Source of the DNA: G965237725 sp965237725
GTDB taxonomy: Bacteria > Pseudomonadota > Gammaproteobacteria > Arenicellales > Poriferihabitantaceae
Length of the DNA stretch: 64,000 nt
NCBI GenBank assembly: GCA_965237725.1
Contig: OZ250151.1
Coordinates: forward strand, 1,302,001 to 1,366,000
Direction: 5' to 3'
A program made the position numbers and the translations under genes. The notes below the pieces were generated by a model. That model worked only from the letters and a program-made list of their open reading frames with translations, did not search any database and was not told the origin of the DNA. Shown one piece after another: positions 17,050 through 26,922 of the stretch; the first letter of the stretch is position 1, and each line of letters starts with the position of its first letter.

Positions 17050-18401
17050 GCAGTAATCGTTTCAGTTCCATGCGCCAGGCATTTAATGTCTGTCTGCCCG
17101 ACCCGTCTATCGAAAAACCCTGGACCCTGGAAGCCTATAAGGCCAATGGTGGCTATCAAGCCCTGGAAAAAATCCTCAAAGAACAAACTCCGGCATCAGA
17201 TATTAATGACGCTTTAAAAGCCTCGAACATTAGGGGTCGTGGTGGCGCTGGCTTTCCGGTTGGGATCAAATGGAGCTTTATGCCCCGGGATTCGGATGTA
17301 CAAAAATATGTGGTTTGCAATTCCGATGAAGGTGAACCCGGAACCTGTAAGGACAGGGATATCTTACGACTCAATCCCCATGCATTAATCGAAGGCATGG
17401 CCATTGGCGGTTATGTCATGGGCGCTACAGTAGGATACAACTATATGCGCGGTGAATTCTGGGAACCTTATGAAGTCATGGAAGCGGCTATGAAAGAAGC
17501 CTATCAGGCTGGCTATCTTGGTCCCAATATTCTGGACTCGGGATTCGACTTCGATCTTTACAGTCATCTCGGCGCTGGCGCCTATATTTGTGGAGAAGAA
17601 ACCGCATTACTGAATTCTCTGGAAGGTTTGAAGGGCGAGCCCCGATTCAAGCCGCCATTCCCCGCGGCTTTTGGCTTATACGGCAAACCAACCACCATCA
17701 ATAACACCGAGTCCTTTGCTTCGGTACCGTCGATTTTGCTCGGCAATGGCAATTGGATGGATAGTAGTTGGTTCAAAAACCTCGGCGTCGAAAACTCAGG
17801 TGGCGTTAAGGTCTTCTCGGTGTCGGGGCATGTAGAGCGACCGGGCAACTTCGAAATAAAAATGGGAACGCCTTTTACCGAATTACTGGAAATGGCCGGT
17901 GGTGTCTGGAAGGGTCGGAAACTCAAAGCCGTCATTCCCGGTGGGTCATCCGTCCCGGTCATGCCGGCGGAAAATATCCTCAAAGCCAATATGGACTACG
18001 ACTCGTTGCAACAAAACGGATCTGCGGTGGGTGCTGGCTCGGTGATTATCATGGACGAAACAACAGACATGGTTAAGGTTCTGGAACGCATCGCCTATTT
18101 TTATCATGAAGAATCCTGCGGCCAGTGCACACCTTGTCGTGAAGGCACCGGCTGGTTGTACCGAATATTGAAACGAATTAACAATGGTCGCGGTGTGGCA
18201 TCTGATCTGGATACCCTGCTCGATGTCGCTAATCGTATCGAGGGTAGAACTATTTGCGCACTGGGTGATGCCGCGGCATGGCCGGTGCAAAGTTTCCTGA
18301 AACATTTTCGCCATGAATTTGAAGCCAAGATCGTAGATTCGTCTCCGGAAATCCCGGTTTCAGTGAACAAACCTGTATTGACCACATCTGCGACGGCATA
18401 G
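17046..18401 (+). CDS. nuoF: NADH-quinone oxidoreductase subunit F (NADH, FMN and N3 site)
   Basis: 451 residues. The FMN/NADH-binding glycine motif GRGGAGFPVGIKW lies near residue 61, a second glycine loop GAGAYICGEETAL near 178, and the cysteines of [4Fe-4S] cluster N3 in SCGQCTPCREG with a distal cysteine in TICALGD. This subunit takes hydride from NADH to FMN. The start is a TTG at 17046 overlapping the nuoE stop; an ATG at 17070 is possible but would cut eight residues. The 38-residue tail after the N3 region varies in the family. Confidence 0.96.
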   Translation: MSSNRFSSMRQAFNVCLPDPSIEKPWTLEAYKANGGYQALEKILKEQTPASDINDALKASNIRGRGGAGFPVGIKWSFMPRDSDVQKYVVCNSDEGEPGTCKDRDILRLNPHALIEGMAIGGYVMGATVGYNYMRGEFWEPYEVMEAAMKEAYQAGYLGPNILDSGFDFDLYSHLGAGAYICGEETALLNSLEGLKGEPRFKPPFPAAFGLYGKPTTINNTESFASVPSILLGNGNWMDSSWFKNLGVENSGGVKVFSVSGHVERPGNFEIKMGTPFTELLEMAGGVWKGRKLKAVIPGGSSVPVMPAENILKANMDYDSLQQNGSAVGAGSVIIMDETTDMVKVLERIAYFYHEESCGQCTPCREGTGWLYRILKRINNGRGVASDLDTLLDVANRIEGRTICALGDAAAWPVQSFLKHFRHEFEAKIVDSSPEIPVSVNKPVLTTSATA

Positions 18402-18423
18402 GCCACGACAAGAAAACAAGGGC

Positions 18424-20826
18424 ATGACAAATATTACTATCACAGTTGACGGAAAATCCCTGGAAGCCGAAACCGGCGAAATGTTGATTTGCGTCACCGA
18501 TCGAAACGACATCTATATACCTCGTTTCTGTTATCACGAAAAACTATCTATCGCCGCAAACTGCAGAATGTGTCTGGTTGAGGTTGAGAAAGCACCCAAG
18601 CCACTGCCCGCCTGCGCGACCCCGGTAATGGATGGCATGACAGTATTTACTCAATCAGACTACGCCAGAGATGCGCAAAAAGGCACCATGGAATTCCTGC
18701 TGATAAATCATCCGTTGGACTGTCCGGTTTGTGACCAGGGTGGAGAATGCCCTTTACAGGACCAGGCCATGGGATACGGCGGTGACGACTCGCGCTTTTT
18801 GGAGCGCAAACGTTCGGTGCCGAGCCATGACATCGGCCCCCTGGTAGCCACCGAAATGACCCGGTGCATTCACTGTACCCGATGCGTACGATTTGGTGAA
18901 GAAGTAGCCGGGGTTATGGAAATGGGTGCGCCGGGGCGCGGCGAATTTATGACCATCAGCACCTTTTTGAATCGTTCCATAGATTCCGAGGTGTCGGGTA
19001 ATATCATCGATCTTTGTCCGGTTGGCGCATTAACCTCAAAACCTTATCGTTTTGCCGCGCGCTCATGGGAATTACAAAACCATTCCAGCATCAGCCCACA
19101 TGACTGTCTGGGAACGAATATAAATATTCAAACCCTGCGTGATGAAGTCGAGCGCGTGTTGCCTATTGAAAATCCCGAGGTCAATGAATGCTGGCTCGCT
19201 GATCGTGATCGATTTAGCTATGAAGCGGTCAACAGCGAACATCGACTAACCGAACCGATGATTAAGAAAAAAGGTAAATGGAAAGCCGTGGCCTGGGAAA
19301 CCGCATTAAAACACGCTGCATCGGGTTTGAAAACAGTAATCGAATCTCGGTCAGGCAGCGATGTGGGCGCATTGGCGGCGACAACTTCAACACTGGAAGA
19401 ATTTTATTTGTTGCAAAAACTAAATCGTGGCCTGGGTTCAGACAATGTTGATCATCGATTGCAACAGTGTGACTTTCGCGACGATTCCCTCGCATCTGCC
19501 TTCCCTGGATCAGAAATCCCAATCGCCAGCTACAGTTCCCTGGAATCTGCGCTACTTGTCGGTTCGAATATTCGCAAGGAACAGCCGCTGCTGGCGTTGC
19601 GACTGCGTGACGGCTGCAAAACCACCGCTACGAAAATTAGTGCCATCAATCCGGTGGACTACGATTTAAATTTCGGCCTGGTGGAAAGTAGAATTGCCGC
19701 TGGGGTTGGAATGGTCCACGAACTGGCAAACCTGGCCGCCAGCATTGCTGAAATAAAGTCAGTCGACCTGCCAGCAGAAATCAAATCTCTGTCCAACAAG
19801 GATTTTGTGCTCAACAATACCGCACAAAATCTTGTGGATGCCGGAAAAAATGGCGTTGTGATTTTAGGGGCTCTGGCCCAGCAACACGCCGATGCCAGTG
19901 TATTGAAGGCAATTGCCCAATGGATTTGCGATACCACTGACTGTGCCCTGTCTGTATTGGCCCCTGGAAACAGCGCCGCTGGCTGGGTTGCCCGATGTAT
20001 CCCTGGAGAGGGGGGTTTAAATGCGGCTCAAATGACGGGCCAGACCGAAACTAGCAGTTTACGCGGTTATATTCTTCTGGGATGCGAGCCCGAACTGGAT
20101 TGCATCGATGGCAGATCAGCATTGAAAGCGATGAGTGATTCAGATTTTGTGGTTCAGATTAGCGCGTTCAAAAGTGAATCGGTTATGGGTTATGCGGATG
20201 TATTGTTACCCATGGCCGCGTTTGCTGAAGCGGCAGGAACCTTTATCAATTGCGAAGGACGCATTCAGACTGCCAAAGTAGCGGCATCACCCCAGGGTGA
20301 TGCGCGACCTGGCTGGAAAATACTTCGGGTGCTGGGCAATTTCCTCAAGGTTGATGGATTTAATCATGTCACTCTTGATGATGTCATGGCTGATATTGCC
20401 GCCCAGGACGTTTTAAAGCAGGACATTTTGAGCCAGGATACTTTAAAGCTGACGCCGTCCAATCGATTGACACCCTGGGAAATTCAAAAACCCATTTCAA
20501 CTAAATCAAAAAATTCCAAAGACGGCGGCCTGATTCGATTGACCGACATGCCAATGTATCGTGGAGATTGCACTGTGCGCAATGCCCAGGCTTTGCAAAC
20601 TACCGCGGACAACCCGGGGCCCAGGGTCAGCGCCAATAGCGTTACTGCAGTTGCCCAAAAACTTGAATCCGGTGATCGTGTGGTTGTGAAAAATGGTGCG
20701 GGCAAAGCGACTCTGGAATTCAGTGTGGATGATCGCATTCCGGCGGATTGTGTCTATGTTCCTGCGGGTTTTATTGAAACCGGCGCACTGGGCGGCCATG
20801 GCATGGTGACTCTGGAGAAGGCATGA
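18424..20826 (+). CDS. nuoG: NADH-quinone oxidoreductase subunit G
   Basis: 800 residues. The N-terminal part holds a plant-type [2Fe-2S] ferredoxin domain (PRFCYHEKLSIAANCRMC, PACATPV), the His/Cys set for N5 (HPLDCPVCDQGGECPL) and the N4 set (CIHCTRCVRF, then IIDLCPVGAL). The rest is a molybdopterin-oxidoreductase-like domain that lacks cofactor. The extra cysteine motif for cluster N7 of the E. coli type is not seen: at the matching place only one cysteine (HDCLGTNI) stands. The C-terminal 130 residues form the usual beta-barrel ending. Confidence 0.95.
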   Translation: MTNITITVDGKSLEAETGEMLICVTDRNDIYIPRFCYHEKLSIAANCRMCLVEVEKAPKPLPACATPVMDGMTVFTQSDYARDAQKGTMEFLLINHPLDCPVCDQGGECPLQDQAMGYGGDDSRFLERKRSVPSHDIGPLVATEMTRCIHCTRCVRFGEEVAGVMEMGAPGRGEFMTISTFLNRSIDSEVSGNIIDLCPVGALTSKPYRFAARSWELQNHSSISPHDCLGTNINIQTLRDEVERVLPIENPEVNECWLADRDRFSYEAVNSEHRLTEPMIKKKGKWKAVAWETALKHAASGLKTVIESRSGSDVGALAATTSTLEEFYLLQKLNRGLGSDNVDHRLQQCDFRDDSLASAFPGSEIPIASYSSLESALLVGSNIRKEQPLLALRLRDGCKTTATKISAINPVDYDLNFGLVESRIAAGVGMVHELANLAASIAEIKSVDLPAEIKSLSNKDFVLNNTAQNLVDAGKNGVVILGALAQQHADASVLKAIAQWICDTTDCALSVLAPGNSAAGWVARCIPGEGGLNAAQMTGQTETSSLRGYILLGCEPELDCIDGRSALKAMSDSDFVVQISAFKSESVMGYADVLLPMAAFAEAAGTFINCEGRIQTAKVAASPQGDARPGWKILRVLGNFLKVDGFNHVTLDDVMADIAAQDVLKQDILSQDTLKLTPSNRLTPWEIQKPISTKSKNSKDGGLIRLTDMPMYRGDCTVRNAQALQTTADNPGPRVSANSVTAVAQKLESGDRVVVKNGAGKATLEFSVDDRIPADCVYVPAGFIETGALGGHGMVTLEKA

Positions 20827-21872
20827 TTTACGACGCTTATCTTTGGCTGACCAGTTGGATGCCCGAAGTGGTTCAGTCCACGGGCTGGATTGTAGCCAAG
20901 ATCGTGGCAATACTTTTGCCATTGATGATTAGTGTTGCCTATCTCACTTTTGCTGAGCGAAAAATTATTGGTTACATGCAAACCCGGGTGGGTCCAAACC
21001 GGGTTGGTCCTAAAGGCTGGCTGCAGCCCATAGCGGATGCGTTGAAATTGATGTTCAAGGAAGTCATCCTGCCGACCAAATCCAACAAGTTTCTGTTTCT
21101 CATTGCCCCGATATTATCCCTGGCCCCCGCTTTGGCAGCCTGGGCGGTAATGCCTTTTACCGATACCCTGGTATTGGCAAACATCGACGCCAGCCTGCTC
21201 TATGTTCTGGCCCTGACTTCGATGGGTGTTTATGGCGTCATTATTGCCGGTTGGGCATCCAATTCTAAGTACGCCTTTCTCGGCGCCATGCGTTCAGCCG
21301 CACAAATTGTGGCTTATGAAATTGCCATGGGCTTCGCCCTGGTTGGGGTGCTGATGGTTGCCGGTAGTCTGAATTTACGAGAAATTGTATTGCATCAGTC
21401 CGGCGGATTCTGGGAATGGTATTTTCTGCCCCTGTTTCCATTGTTCATTGTTTATTTTATTTCCGGTGTTGCTGAAACCAACCGCGCACCGTTTGATGTC
21501 GCTGAAGGCGAATCAGAAATCGTAGCCGGATTCCACGTCGAGTATTCGGGTATGGCATTTGCGGTTTTCTTTTTGGCTGAATACGCCAACATGATTCTGA
21601 TTGCCGCATTAACGGTATTGATGTTTCTGGGTGGCTGGCTGCCCCCGGTTGAGGTTGCGCCGTTTACCTGGCTACCAGGCATATTCTGGTTCTTTCTGAA
21701 AACCACTGCGGTGACATTTTTCTTTTTATGGTTTAGAGCAACTTTTCCGCGCTACCGATACGATCAAATAATGCGACTGGGCTGGAAGATTTTGATTCCG
21801 GTGACCCTGGTCTGGATTACGGTTATCGGACTGTGCAAGTTTTACACGCCATTTGGTTATGTTTTTCAATAG
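20823..21872 (+). CDS. nuoH: NADH-quinone oxidoreductase subunit H
   Basis: 349 residues with eight or nine membrane helices. Signatures include AERKIIGYMQTRVGPNRVGP near the N-terminus and the acidic loop RAPFDVAEGESEIVAGFHVE near residue 225, which lines the quinone channel and begins the proton path. The start overlaps nuoG by four bases. Confidence 0.97.
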   Translation: MIYDAYLWLTSWMPEVVQSTGWIVAKIVAILLPLMISVAYLTFAERKIIGYMQTRVGPNRVGPKGWLQPIADALKLMFKEVILPTKSNKFLFLIAPILSLAPALAAWAVMPFTDTLVLANIDASLLYVLALTSMGVYGVIIAGWASNSKYAFLGAMRSAAQIVAYEIAMGFALVGVLMVAGSLNLREIVLHQSGGFWEWYFLPLFPLFIVYFISGVAETNRAPFDVAEGESEIVAGFHVEYSGMAFAVFFLAEYANMILIAALTVLMFLGGWLPPVEVAPFTWLPGIFWFFLKTTAVTFFFLWFRATFPRYRYDQIMRLGWKILIPVTLVWITVIGLCKFYTPFGYVFQ

Positions 21873-21915
21873 CCAAAATAGAATCTTAAGTACGAATCCG
21901 ACAAAGGCAAAGATT

Positions 21916-22407
21916 ATGGGACTAGACATTAAACAGTTTATAAAAACTTTTACCTTAAGCGAATTAAGGAAAGGGTTGGGCGTCACCGGCAGGCAGCTGT
22001 TTCGCAAGAAAACCACAATCATGTATCCCGAAGAGAAGACGCCGAAGTCCCCCCGATTTCGCGGCTTACATGCTTTGCGGCGTTATCCCAACGGTGAAGA
22101 ACGCTGTATTGCCTGCAAACTTTGTGAGGCAGTGTGCCCGGCTTTGGCCATCACTATCGACTCCGAAGAGCGCGAAGACGGCACCCGTCGAACCACGCGA
22201 TACGATATCGATCTGTTTAAATGTATTTATTGCGGATTCTGCGAAGAAGCCTGCCCGGTGGATTCCATTGTCATGACCGATATCCATGAATTTCATATGG
22301 AAGAAAATGGCGAACGTATGATTGACAAACAGCATCTACTCGAGCTCGGTGATAAATATGAAGACGAAATCGCCGCGGCCAGAAAACAGGATTCACCGTA
22401 CAGATGA
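21916..22407 (+). CDS. nuoI: NADH-quinone oxidoreductase subunit I (clusters N6a and N6b)
   Basis: 163 residues from the ATG at 21916. Two [4Fe-4S] ferredoxin motifs are seen: CIACKLCEAVCPALAI and CIYCGFCEEACPVDSI. A start at 21853 is also in frame and would overlap nuoH by 20 bases, adding 21 residues unlike the family. The shorter start is preferred because MGLDIKQFIKTF matches the normal amphipathic N-terminal helix. The stop overlaps the nuoJ start by four bases. Confidence 0.95.
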   Translation: MGLDIKQFIKTFTLSELRKGLGVTGRQLFRKKTTIMYPEEKTPKSPRFRGLHALRRYPNGEERCIACKLCEAVCPALAITIDSEEREDGTRRTTRYDIDLFKCIYCGFCEEACPVDSIVMTDIHEFHMEENGERMIDKQHLLELGDKYEDEIAAARKQDSPYR

Positions 22408-23051
22408 CCTTTCTTCAAATCGCCTTTTATGTTTTCAGTGTCGTGCTGGTGTTTGCGGCGGCCATGGTGGTGACCATTCGTAATCCAGTTAAGTCTGCGC
22501 TGTTTCTGGTGCTGGCATTTTTCAGTGCGGCGTGCATCTGGATTATCTTGCAGGCTGAATTTCTCGCCATCGTACTGGTGCTGGTTTATGTCGGTGCAGT
22601 AATGGTGTTGTTTCTATTTGTGGTCATGATGCTCGACATCGACCTGGCCGAGATTCGCGCGGGATTCACCCGCTACCTGCCAGTGGGCAGTCTGATCGCG
22701 GTATTGCTGGTAGTTGAAATAGCCCTGGTATTACATGGCTCCTTTGACGCTAGTGAATTTAATGATCCGGCCTCACACAGCGCAACCTATAGCAACACCA
22801 AAGCCCTGGGCGCCCAACTTTATACCGATTATGTTTATGCCTTTGAAATTGCCGCGTTGATTTTACTGGTCGCTATTATTGCTGCCATTGCACTAACTAT
22901 GCGACGTCGACCCAATACCAAGTACAACACCCCCAGCGAACAGGTGCTGGTCAATCGGGACGACCGATTAAAAATTGTGAAAATGAAATCCGAACCTCGC
23001 CAATCAGTAGACAACCCTTCGGATTCCACAACATCGGGAGAAAAGTCATGA
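22404..23051 (+). CDS. nuoJ: NADH-quinone oxidoreductase subunit J
   Basis: 215 residues with five membrane helices; signature LVLVYVGAVMVLFLFVVMML in helix 3, which contains the pi-bulge region. The tail after the last helix (about 50 polar residues, ending NPSDSTTSGEKS) is cytoplasmic and variable. It overlaps both neighbours by four bases. Confidence 0.95.
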   Translation: MTFLQIAFYVFSVVLVFAAAMVVTIRNPVKSALFLVLAFFSAACIWIILQAEFLAIVLVLVYVGAVMVLFLFVVMMLDIDLAEIRAGFTRYLPVGSLIAVLLVVEIALVLHGSFDASEFNDPASHSATYSNTKALGAQLYTDYVYAFEIAALILLVAIIAAIALTMRRRPNTKYNTPSEQVLVNRDDRLKIVKMKSEPRQSVDNPSDSTTSGEKS

Positions 23052-23353
23052 TCCCACTTTCACATTATCTGATTCTTGGCGCCATTCTGTTTGCCATCAG
23101 CGTGGTCGGAATTTTCCTGAATCGAAAAAATGTTGTGATTCTACTCATGTCCATCGAATTGTTATTGCTGGCGGTTAACATGAATTTTGTTGCCTTTTCT
23201 CATTTTCTACAGGATATCGCAGGTCAGGTTTTTGTATTTTTTATCTTGACCGTCGCAGCCGCGGAAGCCGCCATTGGGCTGGCCATTCTTATCGTACTGT
23301 TCCGAAGTCGTCAGACGATTAATGTTGACGAGCTGGATTCATTAAAAGGATAG
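23048..23353 (+). CDS. nuoK: NADH-quinone oxidoreductase subunit K
   Basis: 101 residues with three helices, the standard size. The helix-embedded glutamates of the proton path are in LLMSIELLLLAVNMNFVAF and in VAAAEAAIGLAILI. It overlaps nuoJ by four bases and is followed 15 bases later by nuoL. Confidence 0.96.
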   Translation: MIPLSHYLILGAILFAISVVGIFLNRKNVVILLMSIELLLLAVNMNFVAFSHFLQDIAGQVFVFFILTVAAAEAAIGLAILIVLFRSRQTINVDELDSLKG

Positions 23354-23368
23354 GGATACACAAGAAAA

Positions 23369-25330
23369 ATGAAAAGCATTTACATCGCCATTCCCTTTGT
23401 GTGCCTTGGTGCCTCGATAATTTGCGGGTTGTTTGGAAAAATTATTGGGCGCCGCGGTGCCCATTCCATCACTATTGCCGGCGTGACCGTGGCCTTCTTG
23501 CTGTCATTGGTGGTTTATGCTGACGTCGGCAATGGAAATATCGCCAATGAAACAATATATGTTTGGGCGGTTAGTGGCGGCATTCCTTTTCAGATCGGGT
23601 TTTTGATCGATCAGCTCACGGTCACCATGATGGTGGTTGTAACCTTTGTGTCGCTAATGGTTCATATCTACACCATCGGTTACATGGCTGAGGATCCAGG
23701 TTATCAACGCTTCTTCTGCTACATCTCATTGTTTACATTCGCGATGTTGATGCTGGTCATGTCCAACAACTTCCTGCAGCTGTTCTTTGGCTGGGAAGCA
23801 GTTGGTCTGGTTTCCTATCTGTTAATCGGATTCTGGTTCGACCGCGAATCAGCCATCTTTGCCAATATGAAAGCCTTTCTGGTGAACCGGATTGGTGATT
23901 TTGGGTTCCTGCTAGGCATTGCAGCTGTCCTATATATTTTCGGCAGCCTGGATTATGCCGCGGTGTTTGCCACAGCGGAATCTGCAAAAGACGCTACGGT
24001 GACTTCACCATTTGGTGAATGGCGCTGGATCACGGTGATTTGTATTTTATTATTTGTCGGCGCCATGGGTAAATCAGCCCAGGTTCCATTACACGTCTGG
24101 CTGCCAGATTCAATGGAAGGCCCGACACCAATTTCAGCACTGATCCATGCCGCAACCATGGTAACCGCCGGTATATTCATGGTCGCCCGCATGTCACCGC
24201 TGTTTGAATATTCAGAAACCGCTCTGTCGGTGGTGCTGATTATCGGCGCAACTACCGCTATTTTGATGGCGCTGGTGGGGCTAGTGCAAAATGACATTAA
24301 ACGGGTAGTGGCCTATTCAACCCTATCCCAGCTCGGCTATATGACTGTTGCCCTGGGCGCGTCTGCATATGAAATTGCGATTTTCCATCTCGGCACCCAC
24401 GCCTTCTTTAAAGCATTATTATTCCTCGGCGCGGGCTCGGTAATTATCGCCATGCATCACGAACAGGATATGCGCAAAATGGGCGGCCTTCGAACCATCA
24501 TGCCACTGACCTATATTACCTGCGCTGTCGGCTCTCTGGCGCTGGCTGGCATTCCACCCTTTGCCGGATTTTTCTCCAAGGACGCCATTATCGAAGCGGT
24601 GCACCATAGCGATGTTTGGGGCGCACATTTCGCCTACTACGCTGTCCTGATTGGTGTGTTCATTACTGCCTTTTATTCGTTCCGACTTTTATTCATGACC
24701 TTTCATGGCAATACCAAATGTGATGACGAGGCGAAAAAACACCTGCACGAATCGCCCAAAGTGGTCACCCTGCCGCTGATTGCGCTAGCAATTCCATCGG
24801 TGCTGGCGGGATTCATGTTTTTTGGGCCGGTGGTGGTAGGAGATTATTTTGGTGATTCAATTTTTGTTTTAAGTCAGCACGACGTAGTACACGAACTCGG
24901 TGAAAGCTATCAAGGAAAAACCGGTATCGCCCTGGTATTTGCGGCGATGTGGCACGGCGTCTTAACTCTGCCCTTCTGGCTTGCATTGTCGGGGATTGTT
25001 TTTGCCTGGATTTGTTATTGTAAACACACCGAATTGCCCGGCAAGATTGTCAACGCAACGGGACCGATTTATCGAATTCTTGATAACAAATACGGCTTCG
25101 ACGATTTCAATCAGGCGGTATTTGCCAAAGGTACCGTGGTATTGGGCAAGCTGCTATCGCGACACGTCGATGCGGGTCTGATCGATGGCACTATCGTCAA
25201 CGGCACCGCCCGAACCGTTGGTGGGTTCTCCGCTGTATTGCGAAATATCCAGACGGGATTTACCTACCACTATGCATTCGCCATGATCATTGGATTGTTT
25301 GCACTGATTTCAATTTTTGTATGGCTTTGA
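23369..25330 (+). CDS. nuoL: NADH-quinone oxidoreductase subunit L (proton-pumping)
   Basis: 653 residues with about 16 helices, an antiporter-like subunit. Signatures are NNFLQLFFGWEAVGLVSYLL (the key helix-5 glutamate), GAMGKSAQVPLHVWLPDSME (key lysine) and LIHAATMVTAG with the histidine line. A long amphipathic lateral helix and final helix occupy the C-terminal 130 residues. It is followed by a 31-base spacer that carries a solitary transposon-type terminal repeat. Confidence 0.96.
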   Translation: MKSIYIAIPFVCLGASIICGLFGKIIGRRGAHSITIAGVTVAFLLSLVVYADVGNGNIANETIYVWAVSGGIPFQIGFLIDQLTVTMMVVVTFVSLMVHIYTIGYMAEDPGYQRFFCYISLFTFAMLMLVMSNNFLQLFFGWEAVGLVSYLLIGFWFDRESAIFANMKAFLVNRIGDFGFLLGIAAVLYIFGSLDYAAVFATAESAKDATVTSPFGEWRWITVICILLFVGAMGKSAQVPLHVWLPDSMEGPTPISALIHAATMVTAGIFMVARMSPLFEYSETALSVVLIIGATTAILMALVGLVQNDIKRVVAYSTLSQLGYMTVALGASAYEIAIFHLGTHAFFKALLFLGAGSVIIAMHHEQDMRKMGGLRTIMPLTYITCAVGSLALAGIPPFAGFFSKDAIIEAVHHSDVWGAHFAYYAVLIGVFITAFYSFRLLFMTFHGNTKCDDEAKKHLHESPKVVTLPLIALAIPSVLAGFMFFGPVVVGDYFGDSIFVLSQHDVVHELGESYQGKTGIALVFAAMWHGVLTLPFWLALSGIVFAWICYCKHTELPGKIVNATGPIYRILDNKYGFDDFNQAVFAKGTVVLGKLLSRHVDAGLIDGTIVNGTARTVGGFSAVLRNIQTGFTYHYAFAMIIGLFALISIFVWL

Positions 25331-25334
25331 TAGA

Positions 25335-25351
25335 TAAGGAACCTCTGATTA
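25335..25351. repeat. Solitary terminal repeat of the short mobile-like element
   Basis: TAAGGAACCTCTGATTA at 25335-25351 matches, base for base over 17 positions, the inverted terminus of the element at 47064-47270. It sits in the short spacer between nuoL and nuoM with no opposite end nearby. It is likely a remnant of an excised or degraded copy. Confidence 0.65.
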
Positions 25352-25361
25352 GATTGATAGC

Positions 25362-26858
25362 ATGATGGAAATGAAATTACTCAGTCTACTTATCTGGCTA
25401 CCCATCGTAGCGGGAATACTGGTGCTGGCAACTGGCGGAGACCAGCGCGCGGATATCGCCCGCAAGTTGTCTCTGGGCTTTGCCATTGTCATTTTTATTC
25501 TCAGTATCCCCCTTTACACCGGATTTGACCCCGGCACCGCGGCGATGCAGTTTGCCGAGCACACCAGCTGGATCAGTGGGTTTAATATTAATTACGCCAT
25601 TGGCGTGGATGGCATTTCCATGCCATTGATTTTGCTGACCACGCTGTTAACCGTGGTGGTGGTTATCGCCGGCTGGCAGGTGATTACCGAACGGGTTGCC
25701 CAGTACATGGCCGCCTTTTTGATCATGGAAGGTATCATGATCGGGGTATTCGCTGCGCTGGATGCAATACTGTTTTACGTTTTCTGGGAGGCCATGCTCA
25801 TACCGATGTTTTTGATCATCGGTATCTGGGGCGGGCCGAACCGGATTTACGCCACCATCAAGTTTTTTCTGTATACCCTGATCGGCTCTCTGCTGATGCT
25901 GGTGGCATTACTTTATCTTTACAACGCCAGCAACGGCAGTTTCAGTATTCTTGACTATCATCAACTGCCCCTGGGGCTCAAACCACAGATACTGATCTTC
26001 CTTGCATTCTTTGCCGCTTTCGCCGTGAAAGTACCGATGTTTCCAGTGCATACCTGGTTGCCCGATGCTCACGTCGAAGCCCCAACCGGCGGCTCGGTTA
26101 TCCTGGCAGCGATCATGCTGAAAATGGGGGGATATGGTTTTATCCGATTCAGCATGCCCATTGCACCCGACGCCAGTCACGAGCTGGCCTGGCTGATGAT
26201 TACCCTGTCATTAATTGCGGTGGTCTATATCGCCCTGGTGGCACTGGTCCAACAGGACATGAAAAAACTCATTGCCTATTCTTCGATCTCACATATGGGA
26301 TTCGTTACCCTCGGCTTGTTCGTTTTTAACGCCCAGGGCGTTGAAGGGGCGATGATGCAAATGATTTCTCACGGATTTATTTCCGGCGCATTGTTCCTGT
26401 GTGTGGGGGTTTTATACGACCGCATGCATTCCAGAATGATCGACACCTACGGTGGTGTTGCAACGCCCATGCCGATATTCGCAGCATTCCTGGTTCTGTT
26501 CGCCATGGCAAATACTGGCTTGCCCGGCACATCGGGTTTCGTTGGTGAATTTCTGGTCATTCTCGGATCCTTTCAGGCCAACCCGTGGTTTGCCATCATC
26601 GCCGCGCTGACCCTTATTTTTGGTGCCGCTTACACCCTCTGGATGATAAAGCGTGTGGTCTACGGAAAAGTGGTTAAAGAAGGCGTGGCCGATCTTGAAG
26701 ACGTCAATAACCGCGAAATCCTGATGTTGGGTATTCTAGCGGTTATGGTGCTATTAGTCGGTATATGGCCAAATCCGGTACTCGATGTGATGCACGTCAC
26801 TATCGATAATCTGTTAATGCATGTGGAAATTTCCAAGTGCCCAACGATATGTCTATAA
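25362..26858 (+). CDS. nuoM: NADH-quinone oxidoreductase subunit M (proton-pumping)
   Basis: 498 residues with 14 helices. Signatures: DAILFYVFWEAMLIPMFLII (helix-5 glutamate), FAVKVPMFPVHTWLPDAHVE (lysine) and AYSSISHMGFVTLG. The start is ambiguous among three nearby ATGs (25362, 25365, 25371); no strong ribosome-binding site helps. The C-terminus runs into a short tandem repeat, so the last few residues (CPTICL) look non-native after the expected LMHVEISK ending. Confidence 0.95.
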   Translation: MMEMKLLSLLIWLPIVAGILVLATGGDQRADIARKLSLGFAIVIFILSIPLYTGFDPGTAAMQFAEHTSWISGFNINYAIGVDGISMPLILLTTLLTVVVVIAGWQVITERVAQYMAAFLIMEGIMIGVFAALDAILFYVFWEAMLIPMFLIIGIWGGPNRIYATIKFFLYTLIGSLLMLVALLYLYNASNGSFSILDYHQLPLGLKPQILIFLAFFAAFAVKVPMFPVHTWLPDAHVEAPTGGSVILAAIMLKMGGYGFIRFSMPIAPDASHELAWLMITLSLIAVVYIALVALVQQDMKKLIAYSSISHMGFVTLGLFVFNAQGVEGAMMQMISHGFISGALFLCVGVLYDRMHSRMIDTYGGVATPMPIFAAFLVLFAMANTGLPGTSGFVGEFLVILGSFQANPWFAIIAALTLIFGAAYTLWMIKRVVYGKVVKEGVADLEDVNNREILMLGILAVMVLLVGIWPNPVLDVMHVTIDNLLMHVEISKCPTICL

Positions 26859-26922
26859 AATCAGGTCTATTAAAATCAGGTCTATAAGATCAGATCTATA
26901 AAACCATGCCTATAAATTCAAG
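26852..26922. repeat. Short tandem repeat between nuoM and nuoN
   Basis: Five imperfect copies of a 14-16 base unit built on TCTATAAAATCAGG begin at 26852, 26866, 26881, 26895 and 26911. The array contains the nuoM stop codon and reaches to the nuoN start. No repeat-binding protein is suggested. Confidence 0.85.

Noticed and set aside
21853..21915. Longer nuoI start overlapping nuoH
   Set aside because: The added residues do not resemble the family, and the ATG at 21916 gives the usual length and N-terminal helix.
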